Of a DNA stretch of 64,000 nt, positions 1 through 11,100 are shown piece after piece. Under the pieces are notes generated by a model. It worked only from the letters and a program-made list of their open reading frames with translations, was not told where the DNA came from and did not search any database. The stretch is from Alphaproteobacteria bacterium (GTDB taxonomy: Bacteria > Planctomycetota > Phycisphaerae > UBA1845): assembly GCA_028285105.1 (NCBI GenBank), contig JANQQE010000024.1, forward strand, positions 494,230-558,229. Direction: 5' to 3'. Within the stretch, counting starts at the first letter, position 1, and every line of letters begins with the position of its first letter. The position numbers were made by a program, and so were the translations under genes.

Positions 1-1
1 A

Positions 2-169
2 ATTGGCCGCCCCATCCTTCCGTTCGATCTGTACGTGGACGAATCCACGGCCGCCAACGAGCGCATCGCCTTCAACGCTGGTAGTCTCACCGATTCGATC
101 ATCATGAACGTGGACGACTATCTCCGCATCGCAGCGCCGCAAGTGTTCGCTTTTTCAAATGAACCATGA
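2..169 (+). CDS. C-terminal fragment of an unidentified protein (5' end outside window)
   Basis: Open frame from window edge: IGRPILPFDLYVDESTAANERIAFNAGSLTDSIIMNVDDYLRIAAPQVFAFSNEP*; no family recognised. Confidence 0.5.
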   Translation: MGRPILPFDLYVDESTAANERIAFNAGSLTDSIIMNVDDYLRIAAPQVFAFSNEP

Positions 170-275
170 TTGCTCGACAGCCAACCCAATGCCGCATTGC
201 GATACCGCATTGATGAAGTTAGTCTGCTCCACCATCGAAACGCTACCAAGACAAATTCGCAATCGGAACTGACTT

Positions 276-1484
276 ATGCAAATACGCCACGTCGTTTGGC
301 TATTCACGCTTGGACTGATAACGGCAATGTTCTGCGCATTGGCCCCTCGTGCAGCCTGGCATCAGACGTTGGTCGAGCGCTATCGTCCGCTCCTTCACGC
401 CAACACTCTGATCGAAAATCATTACGTCAGCCAAGTGACCCCGCGCCAGCTCACCGATGGAGCATTACGCGGATTGATGAGTGCCCTCGATCCCTACAGC
501 GGTTACCTGACGCCCGAGCAACTGACGACTTACAAAGATCACCTTGCTGGCAAAATCGTCGGCATCGGTGTCGAAGTTGCGGTGACGGCTGACGGTCGAA
601 TTGTGGTGTCGCCAAATCCGGGCAGCCCTTCCGAAACCGCAGGCATGCTTGCGGGCGATCGCTTGATTTCAATCGACGATGTCCCCACACGAGAACAGTC
701 CATTTTTGCCATCAATGCAGCCCTCGCAGGCAAACCAAATAGCCGCGTTTCACTCGTCGTCGAGCGCGACGGAGAATCGGAACCGCTTCTTTTTGAAATT
801 GAGCGGACCGGTTTCGAAAGCGAATCGGTGCGCGGTCATGCCCGAGTCGGGGACGGCTGGGAGTGGTTTGTTCCGAGCGACAAACGCATCGCCCACATTC
901 GCATTGCGGACTTCGGAGAATCGATGATCGAGCAATTCAACGCTGCATTCGAACAATGCATTCGATCCGGGGCAAATGGTCTGATACTCGACCTTCGCAA
1001 CAACCCGGGGGGCTTGGTTCCGCAGGCCATCGAATTGATCGACAGGTTCGTCGGCGAATCGACCCTGCCCGTTTTGACGACACAAGCACAAGAGGGCGCA
1101 TTGACGAAATTCAAAGCCCATGGCCCCGGCACAAACTCCGACATCGTCATGGTCGTTCTGACCAATCGGTACAGCGCAAGCGCCGCCGAAATCGTTGCCG
1201 GATCGCTTCAGGATCACGAACGGGCAACCGTCGTCGGTGAGCAGACTTTCGGAAAAGGAAGCGTGCAGTATCTGCGTGAACTTCAAGGCGGCGGAGCCGT
1301 TCGATTGACTTCGGCATACTACCGATTACCCAAGGGCCGCATCGTCCATCGAGAATTTCACGAATCCGACGACACCGAATGGGGCATCATCCCAGACATC
1401 CCTGTCAGCAACGATTCGCCAGACTCACAGGACAAACAATTGCAAACCGCAATCGATCTGCTGACCAAGAGGCTCGATTCATAG
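276..1484 (+). CDS. S41 family C-terminal processing peptidase (PDZ domain)
   Basis: N-terminal hydrophobic segment, PDZ region (GIGVEVAVTADGRIVVSPNPGSPSETAGMLAGDRLISIDD), catalytic region LDLRNNPGGL...NRYSASAAEIVAGSLQD...GEQTFGKGSVQ. Confidence 0.95.
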   Translation: MQIRHVVWLFTLGLITAMFCALAPRAAWHQTLVERYRPLLHANTLIENHYVSQVTPRQLTDGALRGLMSALDPYSGYLTPEQLTTYKDHLAGKIVGIGVEVAVTADGRIVVSPNPGSPSETAGMLAGDRLISIDDVPTREQSIFAINAALAGKPNSRVSLVVERDGESEPLLFEIERTGFESESVRGHARVGDGWEWFVPSDKRIAHIRIADFGESMIEQFNAAFEQCIRSGANGLILDLRNNPGGLVPQAIELIDRFVGESTLPVLTTQAQEGALTKFKAHGPGTNSDIVMVVLTNRYSASAAEIVAGSLQDHERATVVGEQTFGKGSVQYLRELQGGGAVRLTSAYYRLPKGRIVHREFHESDDTEWGIIPDIPVSNDSPDSQDKQLQTAIDLLTKRLDS

Positions 1485-1523
1485 GAGTGCAACTTTAAGC
1501 GATCGATTCGGGCACAAATGATA

Positions 1524-1558
1524 GGTGCCGATGCCTGCATGAAGCAGACACCGGCACC
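1524..1558. other. Long imperfect hairpin between the S41 peptidase and flgM genes
   Basis: GGTGCCGATGCCTGC-ATGAA-GCAGACACCGGCACC, 13/15 pairs; convergent intergenic position, but no clear T-tract. Confidence 0.5.
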
Positions 1559-1636
1559 GTCGATTCCGCGTTCGGCGCGGTCGAATATTGCGATTGAATC
1601 AAATAAATGATTCAGACGAGTCAATTGTACGGATGA

Positions 1637-1993
1637 TTACGAATTGGTGATGTCATCGATGAGGTCGTCAACGATGTATTCGAGACGCCCGTCGATGTCG
1701 TAGATGCCGTTTTGAATGTCGCTGCGGATCTTCGCGACTTTTTCGATTCGAACCGAGGCTTCCAACTCGGCGGCTTGTCGTTCGCTCGCTTCAGCCAGCG
1801 CTGCGCCAGCCGCAGACACTTCGACCTGGTCTTTGCCACGATCGACCGAGGTTGCCGAATTTTCGAAATGCACCGCGTCGCGTGCTTTGTCTTCGGTCGA
1901 TTCCGACTTCAACAGTTCGGACGGCTTCACAACCTGATCGGTCTTGATGAGCGACGATGCGTTTGCGATTTGAATCTGATTGATTTCGTTCAT
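1637..1993 (-). CDS. flgM: Anti-sigma-28 factor FlgM-like
   Basis: MNEINQIQ... with C-terminal VRIEKVAKIRSDIQNGIYDIDGRLEYIVDDLIDDI typical of FlgM; ORF-track start at 2140 trimmed to internal ATG. Confidence 0.75.
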   Translation of the reverse strand: MNEINQIQIANASSLIKTDQVVKPSELLKSESTEDKARDAVHFENSATSVDRGKDQVEVSAAGAALAEASERQAAELEASVRIEKVAKIRSDIQNGIYDIDGRLEYIVDDLIDDITNS

Positions 1994-2507
1994 GGCCACA
2001 CTTCCAGTCGCAACAGAGACAAGTTTTTCAGACGATTCACAAGACCGCGCCCAACTGAACTTTGGTACCGGACTGAAATCGGTCCACCGACGATCGGCGA
2101 ACAAGGTGCAACGGGTCCTGACGATTCGTCCGTGAATCACGCCCTGCCTGACTTCCTTGTCAAGATTTATATCGGCTGCTGCGGAATGGGACCTTTACTT
2201 ATTAGACCTGAAAACGCGGAAATTCTACAAAAATCTACCACATGTGGTCTGAGGCAAATTCCCTTGGGACTACATATTGCCCATCCATTCCAGTCTGGAT
2301 GGACAGGGTGCAACGGGCGAATTCGAGCCATTGAGGGGGATACCGAGATGCCATAAAGGAGGCTGGCTGGGCAAAGAGTCTGCTCAAGTGGCCCTCAAAT
2401 GTCATGTGTCATTGAACAGAGAAGGCGGGGGAATTATCGCCGACAAGCGCCCAAAAAACCTCGACCAGAATTGAAGTGCGAATTTGCTCTGGCTCAGCTG
2501 CACTTGC

Positions 2508-2768
2508 TCAGTTGCCCTTACTTTGTCGCTTGCCTTCGGAATCAGGCCGAAGCTTGACGATGCGCTGCTCAGCCGACGTGAGGATGTCCTGACATTGGGT
2601 CAGCAGTTTCACACCCTCTTCGTACTTGGTGATCGATTCTTCCAGACCGATCTCGCCCTTTTCGATGTCGTCGGCAATTGCGGTCAGCTTGGCGACGGCG
2701 TCCTCGAATGAAAGTTTTTTCTTACCCATGGGTGCCATCTTGCAGATTCTTGCTGACCCCGTCAACAA
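2508..2768 (-). CDS. xseB: Exodeoxyribonuclease VII small subunit
   Basis: KLSFEDAVAKLTAIADDIEKGEIGLEESITKYEEGVKLLTQCQDILTSAEQRI; adjacent to xseA. Confidence 0.93.
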   Translation of the reverse strand: MLTGSARICKMAPMGKKKLSFEDAVAKLTAIADDIEKGEIGLEESITKYEEGVKLLTQCQDILTSAEQRIVKLRPDSEGKRQSKGN

Positions 2769-2792
2769 ATGTGTCGAGGACGGTGAATTGAT

Positions 2793-4358
2793 TCAATCGA
2801 ATAACTCCGGTTGATCTGCATCCAGGACCCGCGAATCAATTTTGCCATCGAACAACTCCGTCACGATTCGTTCCCCGCCCTTGAGGTCGTCGAGGCTGCG
2901 TATCAGCTTTCGACCCTTCTTTAGACGTGTGATTGAAAACCCCCTGGCCAGCGTTGTCTTGTGACTCATGGCCACCAGGCGCCCTTTGACGGCTTCGCAT
3001 CGTTGCCGTCCGACGTCCAATCGCCCGTCCATCCCAAGCATGATTCGGCGACTCAATGTCGCAACGGTTTCGCGATGGCGACGTACCGCGTCTTTTGGCG
3101 AAATATAGGCCATCCGTTCAGCCAACCTCCTGACCCGATGCTGCGCCGATTGGCTCTGCTGATTTGCAAGATACTCCAATCGCTGACCGATGCGCAAAAG
3201 ACGCCCCCTCTGCGTCTCAAACAGAACCTCCGGACTGATTCGACGAAGCTGCGATTCGAGCGTGGCGACGGACTTTTGTGCCAAGTGCATGCGCGAAGTC
3301 AATCGGGATTCGATATCGCGAACCAATTCGCTGACCAACATGCGTCGCCCGTCGATGCCGGCCAATGGTTCTGCAAACGTCTTGCGCCGCGACTCTGCCG
3401 CCAAGGTCGATTGCCAAAGCTGCACACGGTGTCGAATTTGACGGTCGAGAAGATTGCCACGATGTTTGAGTTCGTCGAGAACGTCTTGCGTATTGGGGGC
3501 TGCAAGTTCCCCCGCAGCTGTCGGAGTAGCCGCTCGGACATCGGCGACCAGATCGGCAACGCTGATATCGGATTCGTGCCCGACAGCACTGATAACGGGG
3601 ATTTTGCTGGCAAAGATCGCCCGCGCGACCGCTTCATCGTTGAAGGCGGCCAAGTCCTCTGCCGACCCGCCGCCCCGCCCGACGATGAGTACGTCAAGCC
3701 CACCCAGTTCGGCTGACCGGCGGTTCATCGCCTTGACGGCTTCGGCGACAGACTTCGCTGCCCCGGGCCCCTGGACGATCGCGGGATACAGATAGACGGT
3801 CGCCGATGGGAAGCGCCGCTTCAGCGTATCGGTGATGTCCTCAATCGCAGCCCCGGTCGGACTCGTCACCACGCCGATGTGCTGCGGGTATCGCGGTAAG
3901 TTCTTTTTGTGGACGAGTTCAAAAAGTCCTTCGCGCTTGAGTTTTTCGCAAAGCTGACGAAACGCCAACTCCATCGCCCCAACGCCCAGCGGTTCAATCT
4001 TGCGGGCATATAGCTGGTAGCGCCCCGAGCGTTCGTACACACTGATCGTTCCGCTGACGCGAACATCAGCACCGTCTTCTGGTTTGAACGAAAGCTTGTC
4101 AGCTTGCGAACGCCACATCACGCAGCCGAGTTCGCTGTCTTCGTCTTTGAGCGTGAAGTACAGGTGACCGCTGGAATGTTGTTTGACGTTACTGAGTTGC
4201 CCGACAACATGCACCGTCGCCGGAAACGCCAACTCGATGGCGTCTTTGATCGATCGCGTGACCTGCGAAACGGTCAGGTCGGTGCGACCCGACACCTCGG
4301 CTGGCGATGGGTTAGCACCGCCAACGGCAAGGTCGGGATTGAACGGCTTGCGGGCCAT
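2793..4358 (-). CDS. xseA: Exodeoxyribonuclease VII large subunit
   Basis: OB-fold N-terminus (LTVSQVTRSIKDAIELAFPATVHVVGQLSNVKQHSSGHLYFTLKDEDSELGCVMWR), VVTSPTGAAIEDI, DVLIVGRGGGSAEDLAAFNDE, SAVGHESDISVADLVADVRAATPTAAGELAAP. Confidence 0.97.
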   Translation of the reverse strand: MARKPFNPDLAVGGANPSPAEVSGRTDLTVSQVTRSIKDAIELAFPATVHVVGQLSNVKQHSSGHLYFTLKDEDSELGCVMWRSQADKLSFKPEDGADVRVSGTISVYERSGRYQLYARKIEPLGVGAMELAFRQLCEKLKREGLFELVHKKNLPRYPQHIGVVTSPTGAAIEDITDTLKRRFPSATVYLYPAIVQGPGAAKSVAEAVKAMNRRSAELGGLDVLIVGRGGGSAEDLAAFNDEAVARAIFASKIPVISAVGHESDISVADLVADVRAATPTAAGELAAPNTQDVLDELKHRGNLLDRQIRHRVQLWQSTLAAESRRKTFAEPLAGIDGRRMLVSELVRDIESRLTSRMHLAQKSVATLESQLRRISPEVLFETQRGRLLRIGQRLEYLANQQSQSAQHRVRRLAERMAYISPKDAVRRHRETVATLSRRIMLGMDGRLDVGRQRCEAVKGRLVAMSHKTTLARGFSITRLKKGRKLIRSLDDLKGGERIVTELFDGKIDSRVLDADQPELFD

Positions 4359-4426
4359 CAGTTCTGCGCTGAAAGGTAAGATGTCGAAAAGTCAGTTTGC
4401 AACCGGCGTCAAAACGATTGCTCAAA

Positions 4427-5809
4427 CTACGATGCGTCCGACGCCCCGAAGTCATTCAAGCAAGCCCGCAGGATGCGCTTTTCCATTTCGATTTCCGTGT
4501 TGGTCAGCGCCATTTTGCAACGCGCGATCGCCTCATCAGTTCGACCCATTTGATCCAAGACACGAACAAGCGTATCAAGCACATCGATCGACGCGCCATT
4601 GGATGGCTTGAGCGCCTCTTCCGCTTGATCGACATTGACCTGCGTAGCCTTGCCGGAAAGATATGCCGACCAGGCGAGACCGTTGAGCGTGTTCGGGTTG
4701 TTATCGACCTTGAGAATCTTGTCGGCTAGTTCGCTTGCCCGCGCGTGGTCCGAAAGACCAACGTAGGCCTGATAGTATCCCATGAGTCGCTCGAAGGCTT
4801 CTGCTTTTCGGACGGCCATCCGTTGCGAATCGTCCGACGAAAAGATCGCCGTCAGTGCAGACGACTTGCCCGAAAGATCTTTAAGCCTCTTGGCGATGTC
4901 CTTTTCAATATCTTCGGCAGCGACAATGTTGCCATATCGTTTCGATGCGATACGCATGTCGAACAGGTGCGGTTCAAACGCCTTAACAATACTGGCATCG
5001 GCACCGCTTTTGACCAATGCATCATACGTACCCATCGTGCGCGAAGGGGCATCGATCAACCGATTCAACAGCACGAGATCATCGACATCGGCGTTCGTGC
5101 CATGACCCGACCGAAGTCGCGATTCAGCCGCCCCAGCCCGGTCGGCCAACGCCTTGATTGTTGGAGCGTGAAATTGTGCAAGATTCATCAACTCCATGAT
5201 CAGGTAAGAATTGCGGATGTCGGCGAAGTCGCGGTCGTTCTTGATGCCGTTGTCGAAACACCAGAGGTATTCGGTGAGCGCTTCGGCGTAGTCGCCACGC
5301 CCGGCAAGCGCCGATGCCAGTTGCATCCGCATTAGCGGATTGTTGATCTGGCTGCCCATCTCCTTGCGCATGCGATCGACTGAAGTCTCGCCCTTTTCAA
5401 CACCGCGGGCGAACTTCATGAAGTCATCGGGAGTGACATACCCTGCGATGCGATCGAATTCAGTTCCGTCGGGATTCAAGAACAATAGCGTCGGATACGA
5501 ATCAACGCGATACTTGTCCGCCAACGCGAACTCGCGCTCCGCATCGATCTTCAAGGCGATCGATTTCTCGGACAACCACTTTTGAACATTGGCGGCTGGG
5601 AATGTGTCGCGATCCATCATCTTGCAAGGCGCACACCAGGTTGTGTAGAAGTCGATGAAGATAAACTTCTTTTCCTTGGAGGCTTTCGCAACCGCATCAT
5701 TGAACGAAAGCGATTGGAACGCGCCAGCCGCTGCAATGGCGGGTGATGTGCAGATCAGCACTCCAAAAACGGCCACCAATTTCAAACGGTATTGACTTGT
5801 CATGTCCAC
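4427..5809 (-). CDS. Thioredoxin-fold protein with C-terminal TPR-like region, secreted
   Basis: Signal peptide; KFIFIDFYTTWCAPCKMMDRDTFP CxxC thioredoxin motif; TPR-like C-terminus (LDTLVRVLDQMGRTDEAIARCKMAL). Confidence 0.88.
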   Translation of the reverse strand: MDMTSQYRLKLVAVFGVLICTSPAIAAAGAFQSLSFNDAVAKASKEKKFIFIDFYTTWCAPCKMMDRDTFPAANVQKWLSEKSIALKIDAEREFALADKYRVDSYPTLLFLNPDGTEFDRIAGYVTPDDFMKFARGVEKGETSVDRMRKEMGSQINNPLMRMQLASALAGRGDYAEALTEYLWCFDNGIKNDRDFADIRNSYLIMELMNLAQFHAPTIKALADRAGAAESRLRSGHGTNADVDDLVLLNRLIDAPSRTMGTYDALVKSGADASIVKAFEPHLFDMRIASKRYGNIVAAEDIEKDIAKRLKDLSGKSSALTAIFSSDDSQRMAVRKAEAFERLMGYYQAYVGLSDHARASELADKILKVDNNPNTLNGLAWSAYLSGKATQVNVDQAEEALKPSNGASIDVLDTLVRVLDQMGRTDEAIARCKMALTNTEIEMEKRILRACLNDFGASDAS

Positions 5810-5884
5810 TGCACGGTCCCTTCAGTTTGATCGTCAGATTCACCCAACGGATGCCTGCAATGATCTCAACGTACCGAGCAGGAC

Positions 5885-6541
5885 TTACCCGACATCCGGC
5901 CCGACCACCTGTCGCGGTTGGGGCACGCCGTTACTTATATTATTCCCTGCAGCTTTTCGTTCCATGCCGCCTTTTTCGGTTTCGACAAGAATTGACGAAG
6001 CGGACTCCGGATCGCGATGGGCGGTGACTGTACCCATCAGCATGGTTTGTCCCACCGTGGTCCAATTCGTCAGGATATGAAAAACCTGTTTGCGGGCGAG
6101 GAATTTGAAGCGACCCTCAAGTATTCCAGCGGGCAGCAACTTGACGCTGACGACCCCATTGAGCGATGCGAAGCGTTCGTGATCGCGCCCTTGATGCCAA
6201 TAACCACGAAGGGCCCGCCGTTCAACGCGATACTCGCGTTCGTTACCCGTCGGTATGCCATCAAGAACGATCGACATCGTCAACCGATCGCCAGATTCTC
6301 CTTTGAAGTTGCCAGCGGATAATGCGATATGAATTTGATCGCCAACAATTGACCAAACGCATCGATCCGGACGAACATCAATGAGCAACTGCTCGTCGGC
6401 AGCCATTCGTTTGAAATTCAGATCGGCAAAGTGCAGCGTCGATTGCGCTGCACATCCGCCCCAAAGCAACAGCACCGCAAGATACAATGAAAAAATGAAC
6501 CGCAATGGACGGGTCGTATGACTTCTACCAACGCGATTCAT
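5885..6541 (-). CDS. Putative lipoprotein, unknown function
   Basis: MNRVGRSHTTRPLRFIFSLYLAVLLLWGGCAAQS: signal peptide with lipobox; start trimmed from ORF-track 6718. Confidence 0.6.
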   Translation of the reverse strand: MNRVGRSHTTRPLRFIFSLYLAVLLLWGGCAAQSTLHFADLNFKRMAADEQLLIDVRPDRCVWSIVGDQIHIALSAGNFKGESGDRLTMSIVLDGIPTGNEREYRVERRALRGYWHQGRDHERFASLNGVVSVKLLPAGILEGRFKFLARKQVFHILTNWTTVGQTMLMGTVTAHRDPESASSILVETEKGGMERKAAGNNISNGVPQPRQVVGPDVG

Positions 6542-6596
6542 CGCGTATTCCTCAAGGGCGCAAAATGCGACGCAACGATTCATTGATTCTTCATGA

Positions 6597-7874
6597 TTAG
6601 GGCAATGGGAATTGATCGCAGAGCGAACCCACTTCCGTCGCGACGCCTTCGAGTACACTTTGATCACCGCCGCTTCGCAACACGCGATCGAGCATCGACG
6701 CAATTGCGTCCATTTCATTTGAACCCATGCCGCGCGTCGTGGTTGCAGGTGTCCCGATGCGCAATCCGCTGGTATGGATCGGCTTGCGTTCGTCGAAGGG
6801 GATCATGTTTTTGTTGACAATAATACCAGCGCGTTCGAGCCACCCCTCGGCATCACTCCCTGTCACGTCCGGATAGTTGTTTCGCAAGTCGAGCAGCATC
6901 AGATGATTGTCCGTCCCGCCGGAAACGATGCGGTTGCCCAGCGACGTTAACGCTTGAGCGAGGTGTTTGGCGTTGTCGAGTACCTTCTGCTGGTAGTCGG
7001 TGAATGTCGGCTGAAGCGCCTCATGAAAGGCGATGGCTTTCCCCAGAACCGCATGCATTAAAGGCCCACCCTGAATTCCTGGGAAAATGCGTGAATCGAT
7101 TTTCTTCGCGTAATCCTCCTTACACATGATCAGACCCCCGCGCGGGCCGCGAAGGGTTTTGTGCGTCGTGGTCGTCACGAACTCAGCCGTCGAAACAGGT
7201 GAGGGATGGAGATTGGTGGCAACCAGCCCTGCGATGTGAGCAATGTCAGCCAGGTGGAGCGCACCGACCTCTTGAGCAATTTCAGAAAAGCGATCAAAGT
7301 CGATCGTACGCGGATATGCCGACGCACCGGAGATAATCAACTTCGGTTTGTACTCCTTGGCCAACCGATGAATCTCGTCAAGGTCGAACTGCTCTGTCTC
7401 GCGATTGACTCCATACGAAACGATGTTGTAAAGCATCCCACTGACATTCACTTTCATCCCGTGCGAAAGATGTCCACCGTGCGACAAGTCGAGAGACAAC
7501 ACGGTGTCGCCCGGCGACAGATGCGCAAGAAAAACCGCGAAATTCGCCTGGCTTCCCGAGTGCGGTTGAACGTTGGCATGATCGCAGCCGAACAATTCCT
7601 TCACGCGATCGCGAGCAAGATTCTCGGCGGCGTCCATGTTGTCACAGCCACCGTAATACCGCTTTCCCGGATAGCCTTCCGCATACTTATTCGTAAACAC
7701 AGAACCCACGGCTTCGCGTACCGCGGGCGACACGTGATTCTCTGAAGCAATCAACTCGATTGTGCTGTGCTGCCGAGCCTCTTCAGCCTCGAGAATTCGC
7801 ATCGCGTCTGGATCGGTGGCTGCGATGGATGAAGAATATGATTCAGTTGAAGTTGTCATGAACATTCCCTTCAT
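6597..7874 (-). CDS. glyA: Serine hydroxymethyltransferase
   Basis: [60 protein letters not shown] (PLP Lys). Confidence 0.98.
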   Translation of the reverse strand: MKGMFMTTSTESYSSSIAATDPDAMRILEAEEARQHSTIELIASENHVSPAVREAVGSVFTNKYAEGYPGKRYYGGCDNMDAAENLARDRVKELFGCDHANVQPHSGSQANFAVFLAHLSPGDTVLSLDLSHGGHLSHGMKVNVSGMLYNIVSYGVNRETEQFDLDEIHRLAKEYKPKLIISGASAYPRTIDFDRFSEIAQEVGALHLADIAHIAGLVATNLHPSPVSTAEFVTTTTHKTLRGPRGGLIMCKEDYAKKIDSRIFPGIQGGPLMHAVLGKAIAFHEALQPTFTDYQQKVLDNAKHLAQALTSLGNRIVSGGTDNHLMLLDLRNNYPDVTGSDAEGWLERAGIIVNKNMIPFDERKPIHTSGLRIGTPATTTRGMGSNEMDAIASMLDRVLRSGGDQSVLEGVATEVGSLCDQFPLP

Positions 7875-8074
7875 TTGCGATCACCCGATTCGAATGTGCC
7901 AGCCAAGGGGCGTTCGAACCGTTTGATGTATGAATAGACGATACGTATATCGACGATTTCGACGAGTGACGTATAGCCGTACGGTATTCAATTTTCAATA
8001 TCAATCGGTGGATCGTTCATTTGTTCCTACGCCACATCGGTCGAATAGGGTCCCAATCAAAAGGGTTTGGGTAA

Positions 8075-8114
8075 AAGAAAGACCGCCCGCCCCGGTCGAA
8101 ACCGAGGCGGGCGG
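8075..8114 (-). terminator. Rho-independent terminator downstream of the giant secreted protein gene
   Basis: Hairpin CCGCCCGCC..CGG-TCGAAA-CCG..GGCGGGCGG (8083-8114) followed on the minus strand by a T-rich run (TCTTTCTTTTAC). Confidence 0.75.
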
Positions 8115-8175
8115 AACAAATCAAACTGCTGTCAATCGATGATCTTCCCGAAGGGACATCACCTTAGAATGACAG

Positions 8176-11100
8176 TTACGGACCGGTGACTGCGTTCTGG
8201 AACGACTGCATATCGCACTCGTCGATGATGCCATCGCCATTGAAGTCACCACAACCGCAGGCGTAGAAGCCCGGGAGTCCACCAAACGAACCAGCCACAA
8301 CACCAGTACCAGTACCGTTCGGTCCCGGCAGACCACCCGTGAGCGGGTTGTCGGTGGCATTTGACGGATCCTGACTACCACATTCCTGCATCAACTGGTA
8401 GTCGGTTGCATCGACATCGCCGTCACCGTCGAGGTCACCAGCGAGCTGACCAGCTGGGCAGCATTCGTCCGGCGTACCGTCGGTCGGGAACAAGTCGATA
8501 CTGTTACCGCCATTGGGCTGAACGTCATCACTGTCCAGACGTCCGTTGTTGTTGCAGTCGCCTTCGCACTCGTCCGGAATGGTGTTGGCGTTGTCGTCAG
8601 CAGCGGTACCGCCGGCGATTTCACCAAGGTCAACCAATCCGTTCTCGTTGCAGTCGGCCGCACCACCAGTGATCTGGCACTCGTCCGGAACGCCATCCGC
8701 ATCGGCATCGCCGCTTCCACCACCTGAGCGGTAGAACTGGCAACCGAATTGATTGGACGGATCGCCGAATGCAACACAAGTCGCACCCGAATCGTACCAG
8801 CCGATGTGCAGGAATCCGTCGTCCGGATCACCATTGTCGACCAGACCACCAAAGGCAGTGTCGCAATTGTCCGGTACGCCGTTGGCGTTGCAGTCGGCGG
8901 CAGTATCGCCACCTGTACAACCGGCGGCTCCACTGTCGATCTCGCACGGATCGAGACAGCTGGTATCGACGCCGGTGAGGCGGGCAATGTCACCCAGCAC
9001 CGTTGCAACCGTATCAAACGTACAGTCTTCGTCGCAGTCCTGACAACGGTCCGGAATGTCGTCACCGTTCTTGTCGTTGTCGACACTGGCTCCCGGGACA
9101 GCAGCGGTGTTCTCGACCCACAAGAGGTCGTTCAAACCGTCGAAGTCGCAATCCGGGAACGTCTGATACGTGAAGTTATCGAACCAGTACGCTGCGTCAT
9201 TACCGGTTCCGTACTGACCATTGTTCTCGTCATCCGAGATTCGGATCAGAATCTGCGAGTCTCCACCACTCGTGCGCTGGTTGGTACCAACTTGAGCGAT
9301 CGAGGTCACCGTCTGAGTTTCAGCATGTTCACCTTCACTGTGAATGCTTGGATTCACGAGGAAGTCGAACGCCGACTGATCAGTTTCCGAGTAGCCGCGG
9401 ACACGGCCGGTGCGATTCAGAATCTCAATACCGGCAGACAAACCAGCAGCGCTTTGATAGCCGGTCTGAACATTGACAGCCGAGGTTGAACTGTACTGAC
9501 GCGCACCACTGGTGATACCGAGCATTTCGATATCGATCGTTCCGTCCGCGGTGACGTCCGGACGCATTCGCAGTCCAACGTTACCGTTACCGGCTCCGAG
9601 GAACGGTGCGGCATTCAATGCTGTACTCGTACCAATGACAGCCGGGCCGTCAAGGCAGAGGTCGAGGATTTCAACCTGGACGAAACCAATGTCACCTGAG
9701 GTGGTGACCTGTCCACGCCAATCCCAACCCCAGAGTTCAATGTCAGCATCGGGGATGGCCACTTGGCGAGGACCGACGATGAGGCCGTCCGGTCCAACCG
9801 TTCCAGCACCACGATCCTGAACAATCAGGAATTGGTTACCTGTTTTGAAGCCTGCGGCAGCGTCATCTGAAATGACACCATCGGCATCAAGGAATGCACG
9901 CCAACCCTCCTGACCTTCAATCAGACCGGTCGCAAAGCCTTCAAAGCTCTGATCATGGTCGGCGAGTTCACATACATCGAGCGTACCGTTGGCGTTCAAG
10001 TCGAGGCCGTTGCTGTTGGCGATTTCGAACGAATCGGGCAAACCGTTGTGGTTGCAATCGCCACAATAACCTTCGCAGTGGTCCAAAACGCCGTTGGTGT
10101 TCAAGTCTTCACTCGGATCGAATCCGATCTGGAGACTGTCGCAAACGCCATCCAAGTCACAATCGACATCGTTCGAGCCGTCAGCAAGCTTGTAAGCGCT
10201 GCAAGGCACTTGCTCTTCAGACGACTTGTACGTGATGCAATCAAGTGTCACGGTTCCACCAGCAGGCGCGCCTAGACCACTTGTGTTGGCGTCATTCTGC
10301 AATGTAAAGCGGTGCATGAACGCGAACGCACCAGCACCCTGAACACGTGGGCTGAACGTGGCAATTGGAGCGCCGTCCCAATAAAGGGTACCGGCATCTT
10401 CAAGATCAAAATTCGTCGACAGGTAGTCAATTTCAAGGCGAACATTGTGTGAAACACCTGCACCTGTGAACCAATCGACGCCTGTATTCTCGGTTCCAGT
10501 ACCGTGGAACAGATTGATCTCACGACTTCCATCTGCACGGGTTTCAAACTGCAGGAATGCTCTCCATGAGTTGGTCGCCGTGTCAAAGATGTTGTCGAAG
10601 AAGAAGTCCCAATCGACTTGATAGTTGTCGTCCGAGAAGGCAATGTCGAACGAAATTGAGTGGATCGACGGAACAAAGTTGACAACTGTTCCAACATCCG
10701 GTGATGAGAACGGAATCGCTGGTGACTGATAACCGAGCGAGCGGGCAAAGTCTTCTGTGACGACCAGTGTTTTGGCGCCACCGCAAGTGCCAATGCCACC
10801 CGCAGTCACGTCTGCAACACCGACTTCACCTGTAAACGCTGCAGCATCGAAGTCGATCGAAGCCCAATCAGCATTGACCACGCCTGTCGGATCCGGCGTC
10901 GGCGTATCGTCACCATCGAATGGCTGATCGTGAACCGGGGCGATTGCATAATCTGCATCTGCGTCACCAGTGTCTTCAAAGTCCATAATGGCGCAAAGAC
11001 CTGCGCACGCATCCGGGATACCGTTGGTGTCGAAGTCGTTGGCATCGTTAAACAGGATGTCACAGAAGTCATCTTCACCGTTCGCATTACAGTCGCGAAT

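Noticed and set aside
750-1286. 178-aa minus-strand ORF
   Set aside because: Antisense to the S41 peptidase catalytic domain.
2300-2500. Possible riboswitch in the flgM-xseB gap
   Set aside because: Compared by eye with c-di-GMP, cobalamin and glycine consensus patterns; no convincing match.
2961-3716. 251-aa plus-strand ORF
   Set aside because: Antisense to xseA.
8749-9489. 246-aa plus-strand ORF
   Set aside because: Antisense shadow of the periodic DCNxNG repeats of the giant secreted protein.
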